A stretch of 64,000 bases of DNA from NCBI GenBank assembly GCA_020746875.1, contig JAGTJL010000011.1, forward strand, positions 1,116,001-1,180,000, written 5' to 3'. How positions within the stretch are numbered: position 1 is the stretch's first letter; each line of letters opens with the position of its first letter. This document shows, piece by piece, positions 1 through 10,809 of this stretch. The translations under genes were made by a program, and so were the position numbers. This stretch comes from Rhexocercosporidium sp. MPI-PUGE-AT-0058 (lineage: Eukaryota > Ascomycota > Leotiomycetes > Helotiales). Below the pieces are notes generated by a model that was not told the origin of the DNA, did no database searches, and saw nothing but the letters and a program-made list of their open reading frames with translations.

Positions 1-297
1 CGTCGTTTTACGGTCTTCGCAAAGCATTTGAGCTTTAATTCGTTAATGATTTCTAGCTATGAAAGCTCTCTTGTCGCATGATCAGTAGAGATATATTCGA
101 TAACGCTAGTAGCTTCGTCATGACTTAGAAACTCTCTTGGCCGGCCGGTGCGAGTAGGACGAGCCTTTTCAGGTGATTCGTACTTTAGAACCTTTCGTAC
201 GGTTGATTCTCTTAAGTCGTAGTATTCAGAGAGAGGCCCGAGACTTAAATTCGCACGTTGTGGAGCTAACGCATAGCTTCTTTGTGCTTCGTCTTAA
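1..297 (-). mobile_element. Tc1/mariner-type transposase relic (N-terminal HTH part)
   Basis: Reading the minus strand from about 297 towards the window edge gives a nearly open frame that looks like the paired helix-turn-helix DNA-binding region of fungal Tc1/mariner transposases. A first helix block ends in LRESTVRKVLKYE. It is followed by a basic ARPTRTGRPR linker and a second block with ATSVIEYISTDHATRELS. At least two in-frame stops (TAG, TAA type) show that it is dead. The catalytic DDE part would lie to the left, outside the window. A related relic in the same orientation occurs at the right edge. No terminal inverted repeat could be identified here. Confidence 0.6.
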
Positions 298-715
298 TCT
301 CCGTCTTGGGATCCCTGGGTGACATTGGCGGCGTGAAAACTCGACTTATTTTGGTGGTGCTATAGGTGTAATTGTGTTATTTTAGTATCATAGAAATGAA
401 GTTATCGTAGCCCCTGAACGCACGGACTTCTGTCCCCTAGTTCGTAAGGAGGCCAAGCTTGTCGAGCTGGAGCGGAGAACGAAAAATTATTTCGAGGAGT
501 ATCCACCGCATCACGAACGTATTCGTGAGCGACAACACTACATGACACAGGATGTCCCAGATTTGGGTGCCTTCATATTTCGCGCTCAGTTCCTAGGATG
601 AGTGAACACCAATGCCCGAATTTCGATACTCTTCCGCAACGGCAGGCCTGCTTGATACTTTGGATGCTTGAATGCAGAATGTGCGCAGCCTGTCAAGTTA
701 GCATTCTTGACTACC
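298..715. other. intergenic, nothing recognised
   Basis: The stretch probably includes the 5' end of the Tc1/mariner relic and unassigned DNA. No convincing reading frame, terminal repeat or RNA gene was seen. Confidence 0.4.
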
Positions 716-1746
716 TTATCTAGATGGGACTGACTTACACTTGCTTTCAATATCCCCCTGCGAGTCGAAAATCTTGAGAATCAAAACCTCATTAGGTGTT
801 TGTTGACTCAGATAGTACCATTTTTGTTGGGGGTTGAAGTGAGCGTAGAGAGTTGCGCCTGTGAATCGTTTTCGGACAAAGTCGCATTCAACCAAGTCAC
901 CAGGCTCCATCGAAGAATTGTCACAGACCGCAAGCGGGCAGTCCTCGACAGGATTCTCCAGTGGTTTCCAGACGCGGAGAGAGTTAGAGAAAATGGGTAT
1001 TAGGTGAATTCGGGAACATACTTGATGATTCGCACTCTGCCTTGCAGGAGATATTCTGCCTTCTCCTTCATGTGAAGCTGAACACGGTTGAGAACAGCAG
1101 CGGGACTTTGATCTAGAAGAAACTAGTCAGAAAAATAGAGGCCTGAATTTGGATATAACAACTCACCGACGTGTACGACTCTAACGGGTTCGATCCAGTT
1201 TGAGAGATCGTTCAGGTCAGTTAGATCACCTTCCTTGATGTGGATATCTCCGCTCCGGAGCTAAAAGTGTCAGTTATCTACTCTAGTCGCATGTTCCAGG
1301 GGTACAACTTACTCTCCACTCGAAGAAGAAAACTTGGTCGACATCAGAGACCTGTTCTCTGATCAGACTCTCAACTTCTGGTTTGTAGACCCCATCCACA
1401 TATTCTCATCAATCCTTCCCAACCTGTCAAGAGTCGACCGGAATTCTCGAACCATGAACCCATGCTTGTCAAGTGTGAATTGATATTTGAGCTCTCTGAT
1501 ATCTCGAATGATTTGCTCTCTTGCCTCAAACTTGGTGTTGTGCTGCCTTTGGTCCTTGGCATTGCTCGGAATGTCCATTATGATCTCGAAGGGCTTCTCA
1601 TGTTTGTAGATGTCTAGTTTCTGGAGGTAGTTGAGAGAAGCGGTGACGTCTCCTGAACACATGGTTGCGGCGTGAGTTGTTGTTCTCGAAGATTGGGAAT
1701 ACTTTAGGTCGTATTTGTAGGCGCGGAGCCTTAGATAGGTATTCAC
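716..1746 (-). pseudogene. CmcJ/NvfI/AsaB-like hydroxylase or methyltransferase, broken
   Basis: The pieces match a fungal family annotated as CmcJ/NvfI, AsaB hydroxylase or GA4 desaturase, often found in secondary metabolite clusters. In order: an N-terminal segment with LNYLQKLDIYKHEKPFEI and a DIPSNAKDQR motif (1746-1363), a middle segment with PEVESLIREQ (about 1390-1320), a segment with VRVVHV (about 1262-1170) and DQSPAAVLNRV (about 1112-1010), and a C-terminal segment with QQKWYYLSQQTPNEVLIL (910-716). The frame shifts near 1395. There is no ATG at the 5' end. The last intron-like stretch begins gtatgt but has no AG where the acceptor is expected, and a stop truncates the C-terminus. 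Family assignment is from motif recall; loss of function is read directly from the frames. Confidence 0.65.
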
Positions 1747-2070
1747 TCAATTGATCAAGGTAGGAGGTTGATTTCTTCGCTGCCCAACTTGTTGCCAAAC
1801 TAGGCAAGAATGGCCATTAGAAAAGTATCTTGCGCTGGCTCCTTTGGGCGAATTGATTGATAACCGCGCTGGTCACGCCATCGGCCCGGCCACCGGTCGA
1901 GGGGGCTGTCAGAATAGGACAGTCTCGCCGTCTGTGTAACCTCTTCCTTCAACAACACAACACAACAACTCTCGCAAACTCTACTCCAAACATCCAAACA
2001 TCTTCCACCACAAACAACAAGTCCACTCCACCCCTCTACACACCAAACTCAAACCTCAACAGTCCCCAAT
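1747..2070. other. intergenic / putative 5' leader
   Basis: The right half (about 1940-2070) is rich in CA and CT, as fungal 5' untranslated leaders often are, and runs straight into the ATG at 2071. No other feature was seen. Confidence 0.3.
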
Positions 2071-2565
2071 ATGCCTCAAATGGATCTTCCAAGTAAGTGA
2101 ACTCAGTTCAGTGTATATTCGTGATCGACGCACTGGTGCTAACCATACATTAATAGAGAACACCACCCCCGTCGAGGGCGAGCAAGTCAAGTCAACCTCA
2201 ACCTCAACCTCAACCTCAACCTCACCCTAACCTCAAAGCTCCTAGCTTGGGCTGCTGAGACTAAGGTCGCCGATACTCGGGCTCAGCCATGGAAGGAGCT
2301 TGCTCGGGAGGAGACTGTCAACTTCAGTGATGGTGCCGATCTGGGTGAGTTTTCTTTGTCTTCTTCATCTTCCAAACAGTTTCGTGATCAAGAGTATCTT
2401 GAGATCCTCCTCCTCCAATCTACTGCCTATCTCCTGAATCAATCTTGGAGCTCCTTCATTTTACGTGGAATGTCAGCGCTGACTTCGAGTTTCTACACAG
2501 TCGACGTTCTCAAGGGCCGCAAGATCACATCGGGTGCGATGTTCATTGGACCTCTTGCTGCTTAG
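2071..2565 (+). CDS. small unknown protein gene, possibly frameshifted
   Basis: An ATG at 2071 follows a CA-rich leader. Exon 1 (2071-2092) ends in a GTAAGT donor. An intron with a CTAAC branch site ends in TAG at 2156. Exon 2 starts NTTPVEGEQVK and runs into a tandem CTCAAC repeat (about 2189-2220). After the repeat a coding-like segment (AETKVADTRAQPWKELAREE) is read in another frame, then a GTGAGT donor at 2346 and a CAG acceptor near 2500 lead to VDVLKGRKITSGAMFIGPLAA and a stop at 2565. I do not recognise the family. The repeat appears to have shifted the frame by one base, or a non-standard intron spans it, so the gene may be broken. Confidence 0.4.
2186..2225. repeat. (CTCAAC)n short tandem repeat
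   Basis: Five to six head-to-tail copies of the hexamer end in a single CCCTAACC. It lies inside the putative second exon or intron of the small gene above and coincides with its loss of reading frame. Confidence 0.8.
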
Positions 2566-2756
2566 GTTCGAGGAGGAGTGCGAGCAGAGTCCAACTCTGA
2601 GCTCAGCTCCTGATAGGTTGATTCTACGATGGATAGGGAGGGCGAGCGCATGGGTTTCATACATTTGCCTTGCAGACCAAATGCAAAGCAACGCATAATG
2701 AATGCCTCGATTGACTAAGAACTACATGCTTTCACCTCTGCTTCTCTCAGCGTGAC

Positions 2757-4690
2757 ACCCATCTCTGCATATGAGGAAGAAATTCTCGCCCCGTGTAGCT
2801 CGCGACTTCTGTCTGTAAGCCATCCAGAACGATCATTTTGTCCTCAGCGCTTGCAAGCCATTCAGGAAGGCCCACCAGCTCTTCTTTAAGCATCTCTCTT
2901 CCCCTCCGATCCAACTCTTCTACTTTCTCAGTGCAAACTTTTTGTTCGATGCATACTTTACGAAGATGCAGTTGGGCCCTGGCTGAAATTTGTCTGAGGG
3001 TACTGTCTTCTGAATTCGTCGATCTTGATGCTCTGTCAATACAGTCCTCGAGACGTGATCTGCCATAGCATTATCAGTTAAGCCAAACTACGATGATGCA
3101 TTAATATAACATGCCTAGCAGCCGACAAGTCGCCAAGATGGTGGTACAGTACATAGCCCCAACGGCATAAAAGTTCAAAACTGTTGTGCAGTCGTACTTG
3201 CCGCAGATTTTCTTTCGCGCTGTGAAGACTTGCAAATGCAGGTCCAGGGCACCCTGTAGATCTCCAGACTGTAGTAGAATGTAGTCAAGAATGAACTGCG
3301 ATAAGAAGGGTGTCCAAGTGTGGCCTACAGCCTGCTCCAATAGCTCTACACCTCTACAACACAGTCTGATAGCATCCTGGAAGTGCCACATCTTAACGCG
3401 GGCGGTGTGTGTGTAATACTTTGCGTACTCAAATGGTATCTGCTCTTCACTTCCCCAACAACAGTATCTTTCGTAGCAAGCCTCAAAGATTCGTCCAGCT
3501 TCATCAAAACAGTAGCTCCCGAGCAACGATAACCCGTAGTCATTGCGCGAATTTGTGAGAAGAACGTCGCTTTCCCTGCTGAGGTCAGCTTTGTGGATCA
3601 ACGTCCGGATTCGCATTGCCTCTGTTCGACGATTTAGTATTGCCATGTCTTTCCTTGGCCCATGGCTTTCAAAAGACATTGCCAGGATACAGTGGATATC
3701 CGCCCGCATCTTAACATTCTCGTCGACACCCATATCGTTCAGCATCGCTTCCGCGGTCTCAAGATATCCGATGCCGTCAGCAATGTTGACCTGCCGCTCC
3801 CAGGCATGGAAACCGGCGTCGTAGAAGAGCGTAGCCAGCTCTAACATCGGCTTGAGGGGACTGGGTGGGGACGTGAAAGCATGCCAAAGGCTCAAGACGT
3901 GTGGTAAATAGATCTTGCAGGTCCGCCACTTGAGTGGCTCTGGTGCTTGGATTGGCGAAGATGGTGGGTTCTCCTTTCTCACAAGACAGTAGACTTTGTC
4001 AAACACTCTCGCAAATCTTATGGAACCTTTTCGACCTAAGTCTCGACGCATCTTCAGCTACAAAAGTCGATGAATGCTAAGAGTTTGGATTCCGTTCTTG
4101 TTCGTGACTATAACTAGCCTACGACCGCTCAGATTCTTCACCATTCTTCTATACCTATTGATCACTAACATTAGACAGGAGGAACGTGGATGGTTATTGT
4201 TGACCTACCGGTTGGTTTCTACCGGGTTGAGAAACTGGAGAGCAAGCTCCTTATGATTTCCCACCAAGAGATCTTTCTGAATTACTTGTGGGTCTAGAAA
4301 GATCAATATCTCGAGCAGGTGTCGTTCCTCTTTGGGCAATTCGCGAATCTCAATCTCCCAAAGTATATCGAGTGAAGAGAAGATACTCCCAACTTCAAAG
4401 CCCTGGGTAGTCTCCGTCGACCACGACTGCCACTCTTTCCATATATCGATAAACTCGGCTAATGTGCAGTTTGACTCGCGAAGATAGCCAGCGGCCAGAT
4501 TTATAGATAAAGGAAGCCCGTCCATCAATCTGGCAACATCAGCAGCATGGTCGTGATCTCGGTGCAGATGTAAATTTTGCCAGTCAGCCTCGGAGTCAAC
4601 AGAGCAGAGAAGAAGCTCTCTACTCTCGTCCAGGAGCATCGCGCCTAGTCTAAGAGTTTGACAGCTCCCCCAATCGAGATGGATAATCTA
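2757..4690 (-). pseudogene. NLR-type NB-ARC/TPR protein, 5'-truncated remnant
   Basis: On the minus strand three blocks in order resemble the C-terminal two thirds of a fungal NB-ARC-TPR protein. First is the end of the NB-ARC/winged-helix region (4639-4205) with the typical GLPLSINLAAGYLRES segment and LPKEERHLLEILIFLDP. Second is a long TPR-like helical region (4051-3101), including an ARVKMWHFQDAIRLCCRGVE segment. Third is a C-terminal helical tail (about 3062-2757) after a short intron. The P-loop nucleotide-binding half is absent; that position is occupied by a minisatellite (4795-4945). In fungi such proteins act in self/non-self recognition and regulated cell death. I infer a decayed copy; the exact exon joins are uncertain. 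Confidence 0.6.
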
Positions 4691-4794
4691 GAAGCGCATC
4701 TATCCGTGCTATGAGTAGGATAGATCCTTGGGTATTATGAATCAATTTTCCCATTCTCTTTTCCCGTATGGGGTTAGTAAGCTTGCTGCTCTTG

Positions 4795-4945
4795 CTCAGG
4801 CGCTAATCACCCTCGGCTCACCTTCGGCTCAGTCGACTCGCCTGAGTAACCTGAGCACCCTGAGCAACTCACCTGAGCACCCTGAGCACCCCTGAGCACC
4901 CTGAGCAACTCGCCTGAGAAGGCCTGAGCAGACCTGAGCAAGATT
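4795..4945. repeat. minisatellite of CCTGAGCA(A/C) units
   Basis: Irregular head-to-tail copies of CCTGAGCACCCTGAGCAACT-like units follow a CACCCTCGGCTCACCTTCGG start. It sits exactly where the 5' half of the NLR gene should be. A similar CACCCTCGGCTTAGG/CACCTTCAGCTCAGG pair occurs near 12038-12075, so the sequence is dispersed. The flank to 5200 is AT-rich and without a supported gene. Confidence 0.75.
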
Positions 4946-5203
4946 TACTACGCCGTCACGTGTTTTTCTTCTCGCTTTTAGCTAATTATACTTAATCTGA
5001 CCTTTATTCTCCCTTATATCAGTTTTGTCAAGTTTTAATGAGATGCTCAAGGAGCTTAAACAAGTTCTCAAGGAACTTAAAGTAGACACTTTCCAAAAAT
5101 ATACTCAGTGCCTTGCCTACGGTGTAAATTTGTTCAATCTTATAGTTCAATCGACTTCCTAAATCTCTCTGCACAATTTGTTTTATTAATTGCCTCCTAT
5201 CTA

Positions 5204-6876
5204 CTAGTCCGTGCAAGTTACTGTTTCAGTATCCTCAATGCCCAAAAAGGAGTCGCCGGAGGAGTTCTTCGCACGTAGAAGAATGTAAATCTCCGCATAA
5301 GCAAGATTCATCCCCAAGCAATGTCGAGGTCCCTTTGAAAATGCGTAGTAGTACTTTCCAAGACCTGGGTTGTTTATCCACTGTAATAAGTCAGCTCTCA
5401 TGCATCAATCTAGATGAAGGGTGTCATTTCGGGGTAGGGGGAAGACATACTCGTTCAGGTTTAAAAGCTTTCCAGTCCGGGAAGATGGTTTCATCACTGT
5501 GGATGTCAAGAAACGACATGCTGATAGGCGTTCCAGCAGGAATATCCCACTCCTGATACCGCAAATCTTCTTTCGAAATACGTGGTATATTCCCAGTGAC
5601 ACCCTGCGACAGCCGAAGCGTCTCCTTGATAACACCTGTCAGATACGGCAAGTGTTCAAGTGTTACCAACGGCACAGCGCCATCAGGATCTGGAATCGCA
5701 TCCCTCAATTCCGCTTTCAACTTAAGCAGAATCTTTGGCAGAGAAAGCAGGTAATAAAACGCTATTGTGAGATTCCAGGCTGTTGTCTCCGTCCCTGCTC
5801 CGATCACAACTAAAGCCTCGCCCGCGAGTCGACTCGGCGTCTTTTCCTCTGGCGGTAGCTTGCTATCCAGGATCTCATGGTAAATCGTCAGGTGTTTCGA
5901 GGTTTTCAGCGACTTTTGAGTCTCCAGGATTTGCTCGACAAACATCTGCATTTCGGAAATTAAATACAACTAAATGGAATGGAAGAAGGTGGATCTCGAT
6001 TTCCTGGACTCACCTTACGCTGTGCTACTATCGCTTTGGTATTCGGATTGCGCACTAACATTGACTTCGGCAGTGCTGAAAGAAGCGTGAAGAACCAGCG
6101 GAAATGTTTCAGCATCTGTCCTGTTTGTGCTCCTTCTTTGTTTGGTTTTATGTTACGCGGATTGAAATCTGAGGTATCGAGTAACTTATTCGATTGCCCA
6201 AATGTGTACTCCATGACAGTATCTATTTCAAACCCGTTAGTTTCCCCAGTATCCGACAGCTCAAAGACAGACTTACCGTTGGAGTACGCAGAAAATAAAA
6301 CTCTGGCATTAGTCACATCACCTGTTTCCTTGCATTCTCTAATCAGCCTAACAACCTTATCCGCCAAAATCTGAATAACAGGTTATAACTTCCTAACATT
6401 CTGAGTTGAGAAGAACGGATCCACAGCCGAGCGTCTGATGCGATGGAGATCACTCGGTCCAGTAGCGAAAATCGATCCATCTAGCGCTGGAAGGAGATCC
6501 CAAAACCATTTATCCCGTTTGTTGGACACGTAGAACGTATCCATGTATGATGAGTCCGCGATATGAAGCTCGACTGGGTTAACACTGACGATGGGTCCGT
6601 ATTTCTTGTGCATTTTCTGGATTGTGAATGGGTATTGCCCTTTGTGGTTTGGGAGGAGGAAGTCGTAGTAGAATTGGTACCTGTGAAGGTTTAGACGTGG
6701 GGATAGTCAAGCGGGACAATTACATACCACCATGTTAAAGCTGCAAGCTTCGGCCCGGGGAATTTGGCAATAGGGCTGAAGTATAATCGATATACGCCTC
6801 CTATGAACACATATAGAAAGGCTGCTAGAAACCCAAAACCCAAAGTAGATTCTGGTATTATAGAGGTAAATCCCAT
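5204..6876 (-). pseudogene. CYP58-like cytochrome P450 with nonsense mutation
   Basis: This is a multi-exon P450 on the minus strand. Exon 1 (6876-about 6691) encodes a membrane anchor and the FPGPKLAALTWWY hinge. Later exons carry the I-helix AGTETT motif, the K-helix ETLR (ExxR) and the haem-binding FSKGPRHCLG (FxxGxRxC) with NLAYAE after it. The N-terminal pattern (YRLYFSPIAKFPGPKLAALT, later INNPGLGKYY) resembles the trichodiene oxygenase/CYP58 group. At 6383-6385 the codon after VRKL is TAA where relatives usually have an acidic residue, and the next part of the protein continues in the same frame. The C-terminus is short, ending in IEDTETVTCTD. I infer a once complete, ER-bound secondary-metabolism P450 that is now inactivated. 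A read-through or selenocysteine-like explanation is unlikely. Confidence 0.75.
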
Positions 6877-8229
6877 GTTGAATTGTTACAGGTTCAAAGA
6901 TCGAGAAAAATAGGTCGCATCAAGTTGTTCTAAGAGCAGGAATGAGGGAGAATCAGTATGATGAATTCGAAATTCCAAATTCGTCGATGATGCTCCTACA
7001 AATTGGAGCGAATGCGAAGAATCTAGCTCGTACGTGCTTATTGGCCTGCTGTCCGAATTGTCTGCCCAGACTTTATGCGATTGGAAGCTGACGGTAAGCT
7101 GATCCCAGATACCCATTTGTCAAGGAAAATGTAATACTCGGACTTTAACGTCGCTCCAGGACCCCTTGATTCTGAAGCCAACTCCGACTGTTTTATATAA
7201 GCAACCAATAGAAGTAAACTCTTCGCATCTGTGAAAGAATCTGTGAAAGAATCTGTGAAAGAATCTGGACGTCTCATTGCCTCAATCTCAGCAAATCTCG
7301 AGAAATGCCATTGCCCAGAAACAGATTTTGCTGATACGCGCACAGCACGTCCCAATTGAAAATGCAAAGCGGATTTGAGGATCCAATGCATGCTAAAATC
7401 AAAGTTTGGAACGAATTAAGATAGAGAATAAGAGTCATATGATTTTGCTATTTCCACCCTCTGCATCACGTCACGTGCTGCTCCCCCCTTGCGCGGTAGT
7501 TAAGACCTAGGTTCAAAGCAACGAAATTCTCTACCTATAAAAGAGCTCTCTTTAGAAGAATGTACTTGTTTCCCAGTAGCTGCATATCTTGAGAAATGAG
7601 CAAATCCTTAGACGAGTTTTGATTTTATGAAATGAACACATACATTGTATTTCAGGTTCCAAGAAACAGAGGACTGGGCATGACATGACATCACATACCT
7701 TGTTTAATCTCCCACTGCGATTTAAATGCATGGAATATATCGAATATTCTCTTAAAGATTTGTTTGTAGTCTTCTTTGAAAGTAAAAAGAGTCAGTCCAC
7801 TCAGAAAACAATGGGATGATTGGGGACGGGCCGTGCTGCAGCCACAAACATAGAGGTTTAAGCTTCGGCTGAAAGCTGGTTATAGATAGGAATTCAGGCA
7901 TAAATATCAAGGTAATTTGAAGTGTAAGCTTTACTGCCTCAAACAAGCTCAGTAGCTATTCAACCGGAAGCGAAAGAGGCTTGGCAGACCCATGATTTGC
8001 AAATTAAGTTTCCACAACGGAGAAACACTTTTACGAACGAGTAAACACCCAGTAAGAGTCTTCGCTTGCTCGTACTCGTACCTTTGTCTCGCTGCAACAG
8101 ATTTTCGTCCGGGGTTTTGCTTCATTATAGTACATTGCATACCTAGTCCGGTTATATGTATTGTCCTCCTATAAAGTGAGCAAGGAGCCGCTTTTCTCTG
8201 GATATCTCTCGCATCTTGGGGAGCTCATT
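6877..8229. other. intergenic region
   Basis: No convincing gene. It contains a small run of three 12-base units (TCTGTGAAAGAA) at about 7228-7264 and a TATA-like CTATAAAAG near 7536. The 3' part is the presumed promoter of the esterase gene that starts at 8230. Confidence 0.4.
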
Positions 8230-9894
8230 ATGTGTACTATTCTCCGCATCTCGTTGGCTGCAGTCGCCTCGTGCGCTCTAGCCGCGGCTAGATCTTCTGT
8301 CTTTCCTGATTGCTCTGGAATTGCGCATGCATCGTTCAGCGCTGCGTTCCCTGCTACGTTTCTCAATGTGACATATTACGACACGGGCACATTGAATGTA
8401 TCAGGGATCGTCAACAAAGTCTCATTTTGCGAGTTTCTCGTTTCGATCCGCTATGGTAAAAATGTTTCGATGGGCGCTGGTAAAAGTGATTCCCTTCAAT
8501 TTGCACTATGGTTACCCGAGTTAAAATACCCCTCGAGATTGATGGCACTTGGCAACGGAGGTGAGGCAGGAGTCATCAATTATGATGACATGATGGACGA
8601 TTTGAACAGTGGGCTAGGCTTCGCTGTCGCCGCTGGCAACGCTGGCCATTTGTTCTCTGACAACGATGCTGGTGTTGGAACTGGCCTCGGTGCACCTGGC
8701 GTCTATCAACCATATTTCCATGACGAAGATCAAGTAAAAGCCTGGCTGCACGACGCAATAAGCATTTTTACGCCAGCTGCGAAGTCACTGATGGAAAGTT
8801 ACTACGGGTATCGGCCACAGCATTCGTATTTTCGTAGCTGTTCGACAGGCGGTGCGCAGGCCTTTTCGCTGGCAGAGTTCCATCCGGATTTATTTGATGG
8901 GATTATCGCTGGATGTCCTGCGAATTGGTTCACACATCTCTCACTTGCTTTCCTATGGGGGCAACAACAGACGAAGGTAGGTTCCCTTTCCTGGTGTTTA
9001 CCTCGCTTACGCACTCACATCACCCAGACCGACGCAACGACTCTTCCAGCACCGGTTCTTGACTTCATCCAAGCCAGCGTCATCAAAGAATGTGATCTTA
9101 TCGACGGTGTAGCAGACAACTTGATCGAAAACCCTCTCGCCTGCCCCTTCAACATCTCATCTCTGGCCTGCACAGCCGCTCATCATGCTGAGAACATTAC
9201 ATGTATCACGCCTTCCCAACTTTCTGCGGCGAAAGCTTTATATCAAGGACCAGTTCGTTCAGACTCGCCAAGTACATCTATATTCCCCGGATACGCACTC
9301 GGCTCTGAGGGTGGCTGGTCGTTACCCCAGGTCCAAGGCGCCATGTCAAACGCAATCACCATTCCCATACTGCAAAATCTGGTATATCAAAATCTATCCT
9401 ATGACCCATCGACATTCAATTGGGCGTCCGACGTGGACTTCTTGGATGCACGCGTTGGCCCACTCATCGACGCAATCACTACCAATTTCACCTCTTTCCG
9501 AAAGAGCGGCAAGAAAATGATCGTCTATGCCGGCTGGGCAGATCCGATGATCTCTCCCATGTGGTCAATGCAACATGTCGAAGCTATTACCAAAGCCACG
9601 ATGGGATCTCAGACTACCATAGCGGAAAATGATTTTATCAAGCTTGTGATGGTGCCTGGGGGTGGACATTGTGGCGCACAGGTCGCCAAGTATCCGTATG
9701 TGCCTGCTCAGTATGGCTTTTCTTCTGCGATCGTCGATTGGGTGGAAAATAAAACGGAGCCGGTTGAAGGAATCAAGAGTTGGGGACCGACAAACGGAGA
9801 GAATAGAACGAGGAGGCTTTGTACTTGGCCGCTTGTTGCGAAATTCAAAGCAGGGGGAGATGTTGATGACTGGGAGAGTTATACTTGTGGGTGA
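8230..9894 (+). CDS. tannase / feruloyl esterase B family, secreted
   Basis: This codes for a 537-residue secreted ester hydrolase of the tannase/feruloyl esterase family, which cleaves gallate or ferulate esters of plant polyphenols and cell walls. I chose the ATG at 8230 because it is followed at once by a signal peptide (MCTILRISLAAVASCALAAA). A 51-nt intron (8977-9027) with GTAGGT and CCCAG borders is in frame, but if left in it would insert 17 residues not typical of the family. After splicing, the nucleophile lies in CSTGG (Ser205), the acid in WADPM (Asp421) and the base in GGGHC (His463). The neighbouring Cys204 and Cys464 form the family's CS-D-HC arrangement. Many NxT/S sites suggest glycosylation. 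The gene looks intact. Confidence 0.92.
   Translation: MCTILRISLAAVASCALAAARSSVFPDCSGIAHASFSAAFPATFLNVTYYDTGTLNVSGIVNKVSFCEFLVSIRYGKNVSMGAGKSDSLQFALWLPELKYPSRLMALGNGGEAGVINYDDMMDDLNSGLGFAVAAGNAGHLFSDNDAGVGTGLGAPGVYQPYFHDEDQVKAWLHDAISIFTPAAKSLMESYYGYRPQHSYFRSCSTGGAQAFSLAEFHPDLFDGIIAGCPANWFTHLSLAFLWGQQQTKVGSLSWCLPRLRTHITQTDATTLPAPVLDFIQASVIKECDLIDGVADNLIENPLACPFNISSLACTAAHHAENITCITPSQLSAAKALYQGPVRSDSPSTSIFPGYALGSEGGWSLPQVQGAMSNAITIPILQNLVYQNLSYDPSTFNWASDVDFLDARVGPLIDAITTNFTSFRKSGKKMIVYAGWADPMISPMWSMQHVEAITKATMGSQTTIAENDFIKLVMVPGGGHCGAQVAKYPYVPAQYGFSSAIVDWVENKTEPVEGIKSWGPTNGENRTRRLCTWPLVAKFKAGGDVDDWESYTCG
8977..9027 (+). other. in-frame 51-nt intron of the esterase gene
   Basis: GTAGGT donor, CTCAC-type branch region and CCCAG acceptor. 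The length is divisible by three, so an unspliced transcript would still be open. Conservation of the flanking protein argues that it is removed. Confidence 0.75.
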
Positions 9895-10141
9895 TGCATC
9901 AAACGCGACTAGCGAATACACGCATACTTGTTGATATAAAGCAGTCTTTCTGTAGAGATCTCAAAACCTGATGTGTATCATTTGTGGACACTCAATTTCA
10001 AGGTTTGTTTACACTCGCGACCGCTACCACCTGATCCAGAGTAAAGTAGACTAGGACAAGAATAAAGCTGCATCAGTTCCCCGTTCCTGCAAATCCAGTC
10101 CTTGAGATGCTTGTGGCCAATGAAGCGTTCTAAGTCCCAGC

Positions 10142-10440
10142 TTAACGATATTTGGGTGGAGGGGTGCTCTTACACTGTTTATTAAAAAAAGTCAGTCACA
10201 ACCCAATATCATATTTATTGCTCGTGCAGTAATAGAAAGTCGACTTACATAGCCACAGGAGCAGAATGGACATGATGTGTCCTTGCAATCAGAATCACCT
10301 CCACATCGCTGCCCACAAGAAGCATCTTCGGCCCTCTCTGCATAATTCGTGATCTCGATCCCCAGACATTCGGGAATGAGCGAGCTAGATGCTACCAGCA
10401 GCGCAAAGGCAGACGAGACGAGGACAGCTGCGAGCTTCAT
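10142..10440 (-). CDS. small secreted cysteine-rich protein (74 aa)
   Basis: Two exons (10440-10249 and 10174-10142) are joined by a 74-nt intron with a perfect GTAAGT donor, a TGACTGAC branch region and an ACAG acceptor. The product has a signal peptide (MKLAAVLVSSAFALLVASSS) and a short mature chain with eight cysteines, seven of them in a tight cluster (SCGQRCGGDSDC followed by CPFCSCGYC). This is the profile of a fungal effector or a small disulfide-rich defence peptide. No known family was recognised. The splice restores the frame exactly, which supports a real gene. Confidence 0.65.
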
Positions 10441-10809
10441 GGCAAAATCGGAATTTGGATGGTACAAAACGTTTGACACGAATGGGGTAGCTACGTGGGC
10501 TGTTTGCAAAAACTTCGCAAGGGGGAAGCTGCTTTTATTGTCATTTTGCATCTCTGCAAGTACCTCAGCCGGGAAAAGGATTGCTCGGAGGTTAGGGATG
10601 TCGGGAAGGGTCGAATCCACAGCATCGACGGTTTCTACCACTTTTGATGCATTGCGGGTGCTGGCGCTAAGAGACATCATTAGATCAATTGGCGCGAACG
10701 AAGGAGCTTGACTTACGAACCGAGAAGGAGGGTGCAGCAGCGTTCAGGCAGCGCCCGAGGCAACGTCGATTTAAAACAAACACCCGCTCCAACCTTCTTC
10801 ACAACCAGT

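Noticed and set aside
2186..2225. Telomere-like repeat
   Set aside because: Unit is CTCAAC with only one CCCTAA; internal position within a gene-like region.
4795..4945. CRISPR-like repeat array
   Set aside because: Units are contiguous and irregular with no spacers; the genome is eukaryotic.
8977..9027. Reading through the in-frame 51 nt of the esterase gene as coding
   Set aside because: Consensus splice signals and the family's lack of this insertion favour an intron.
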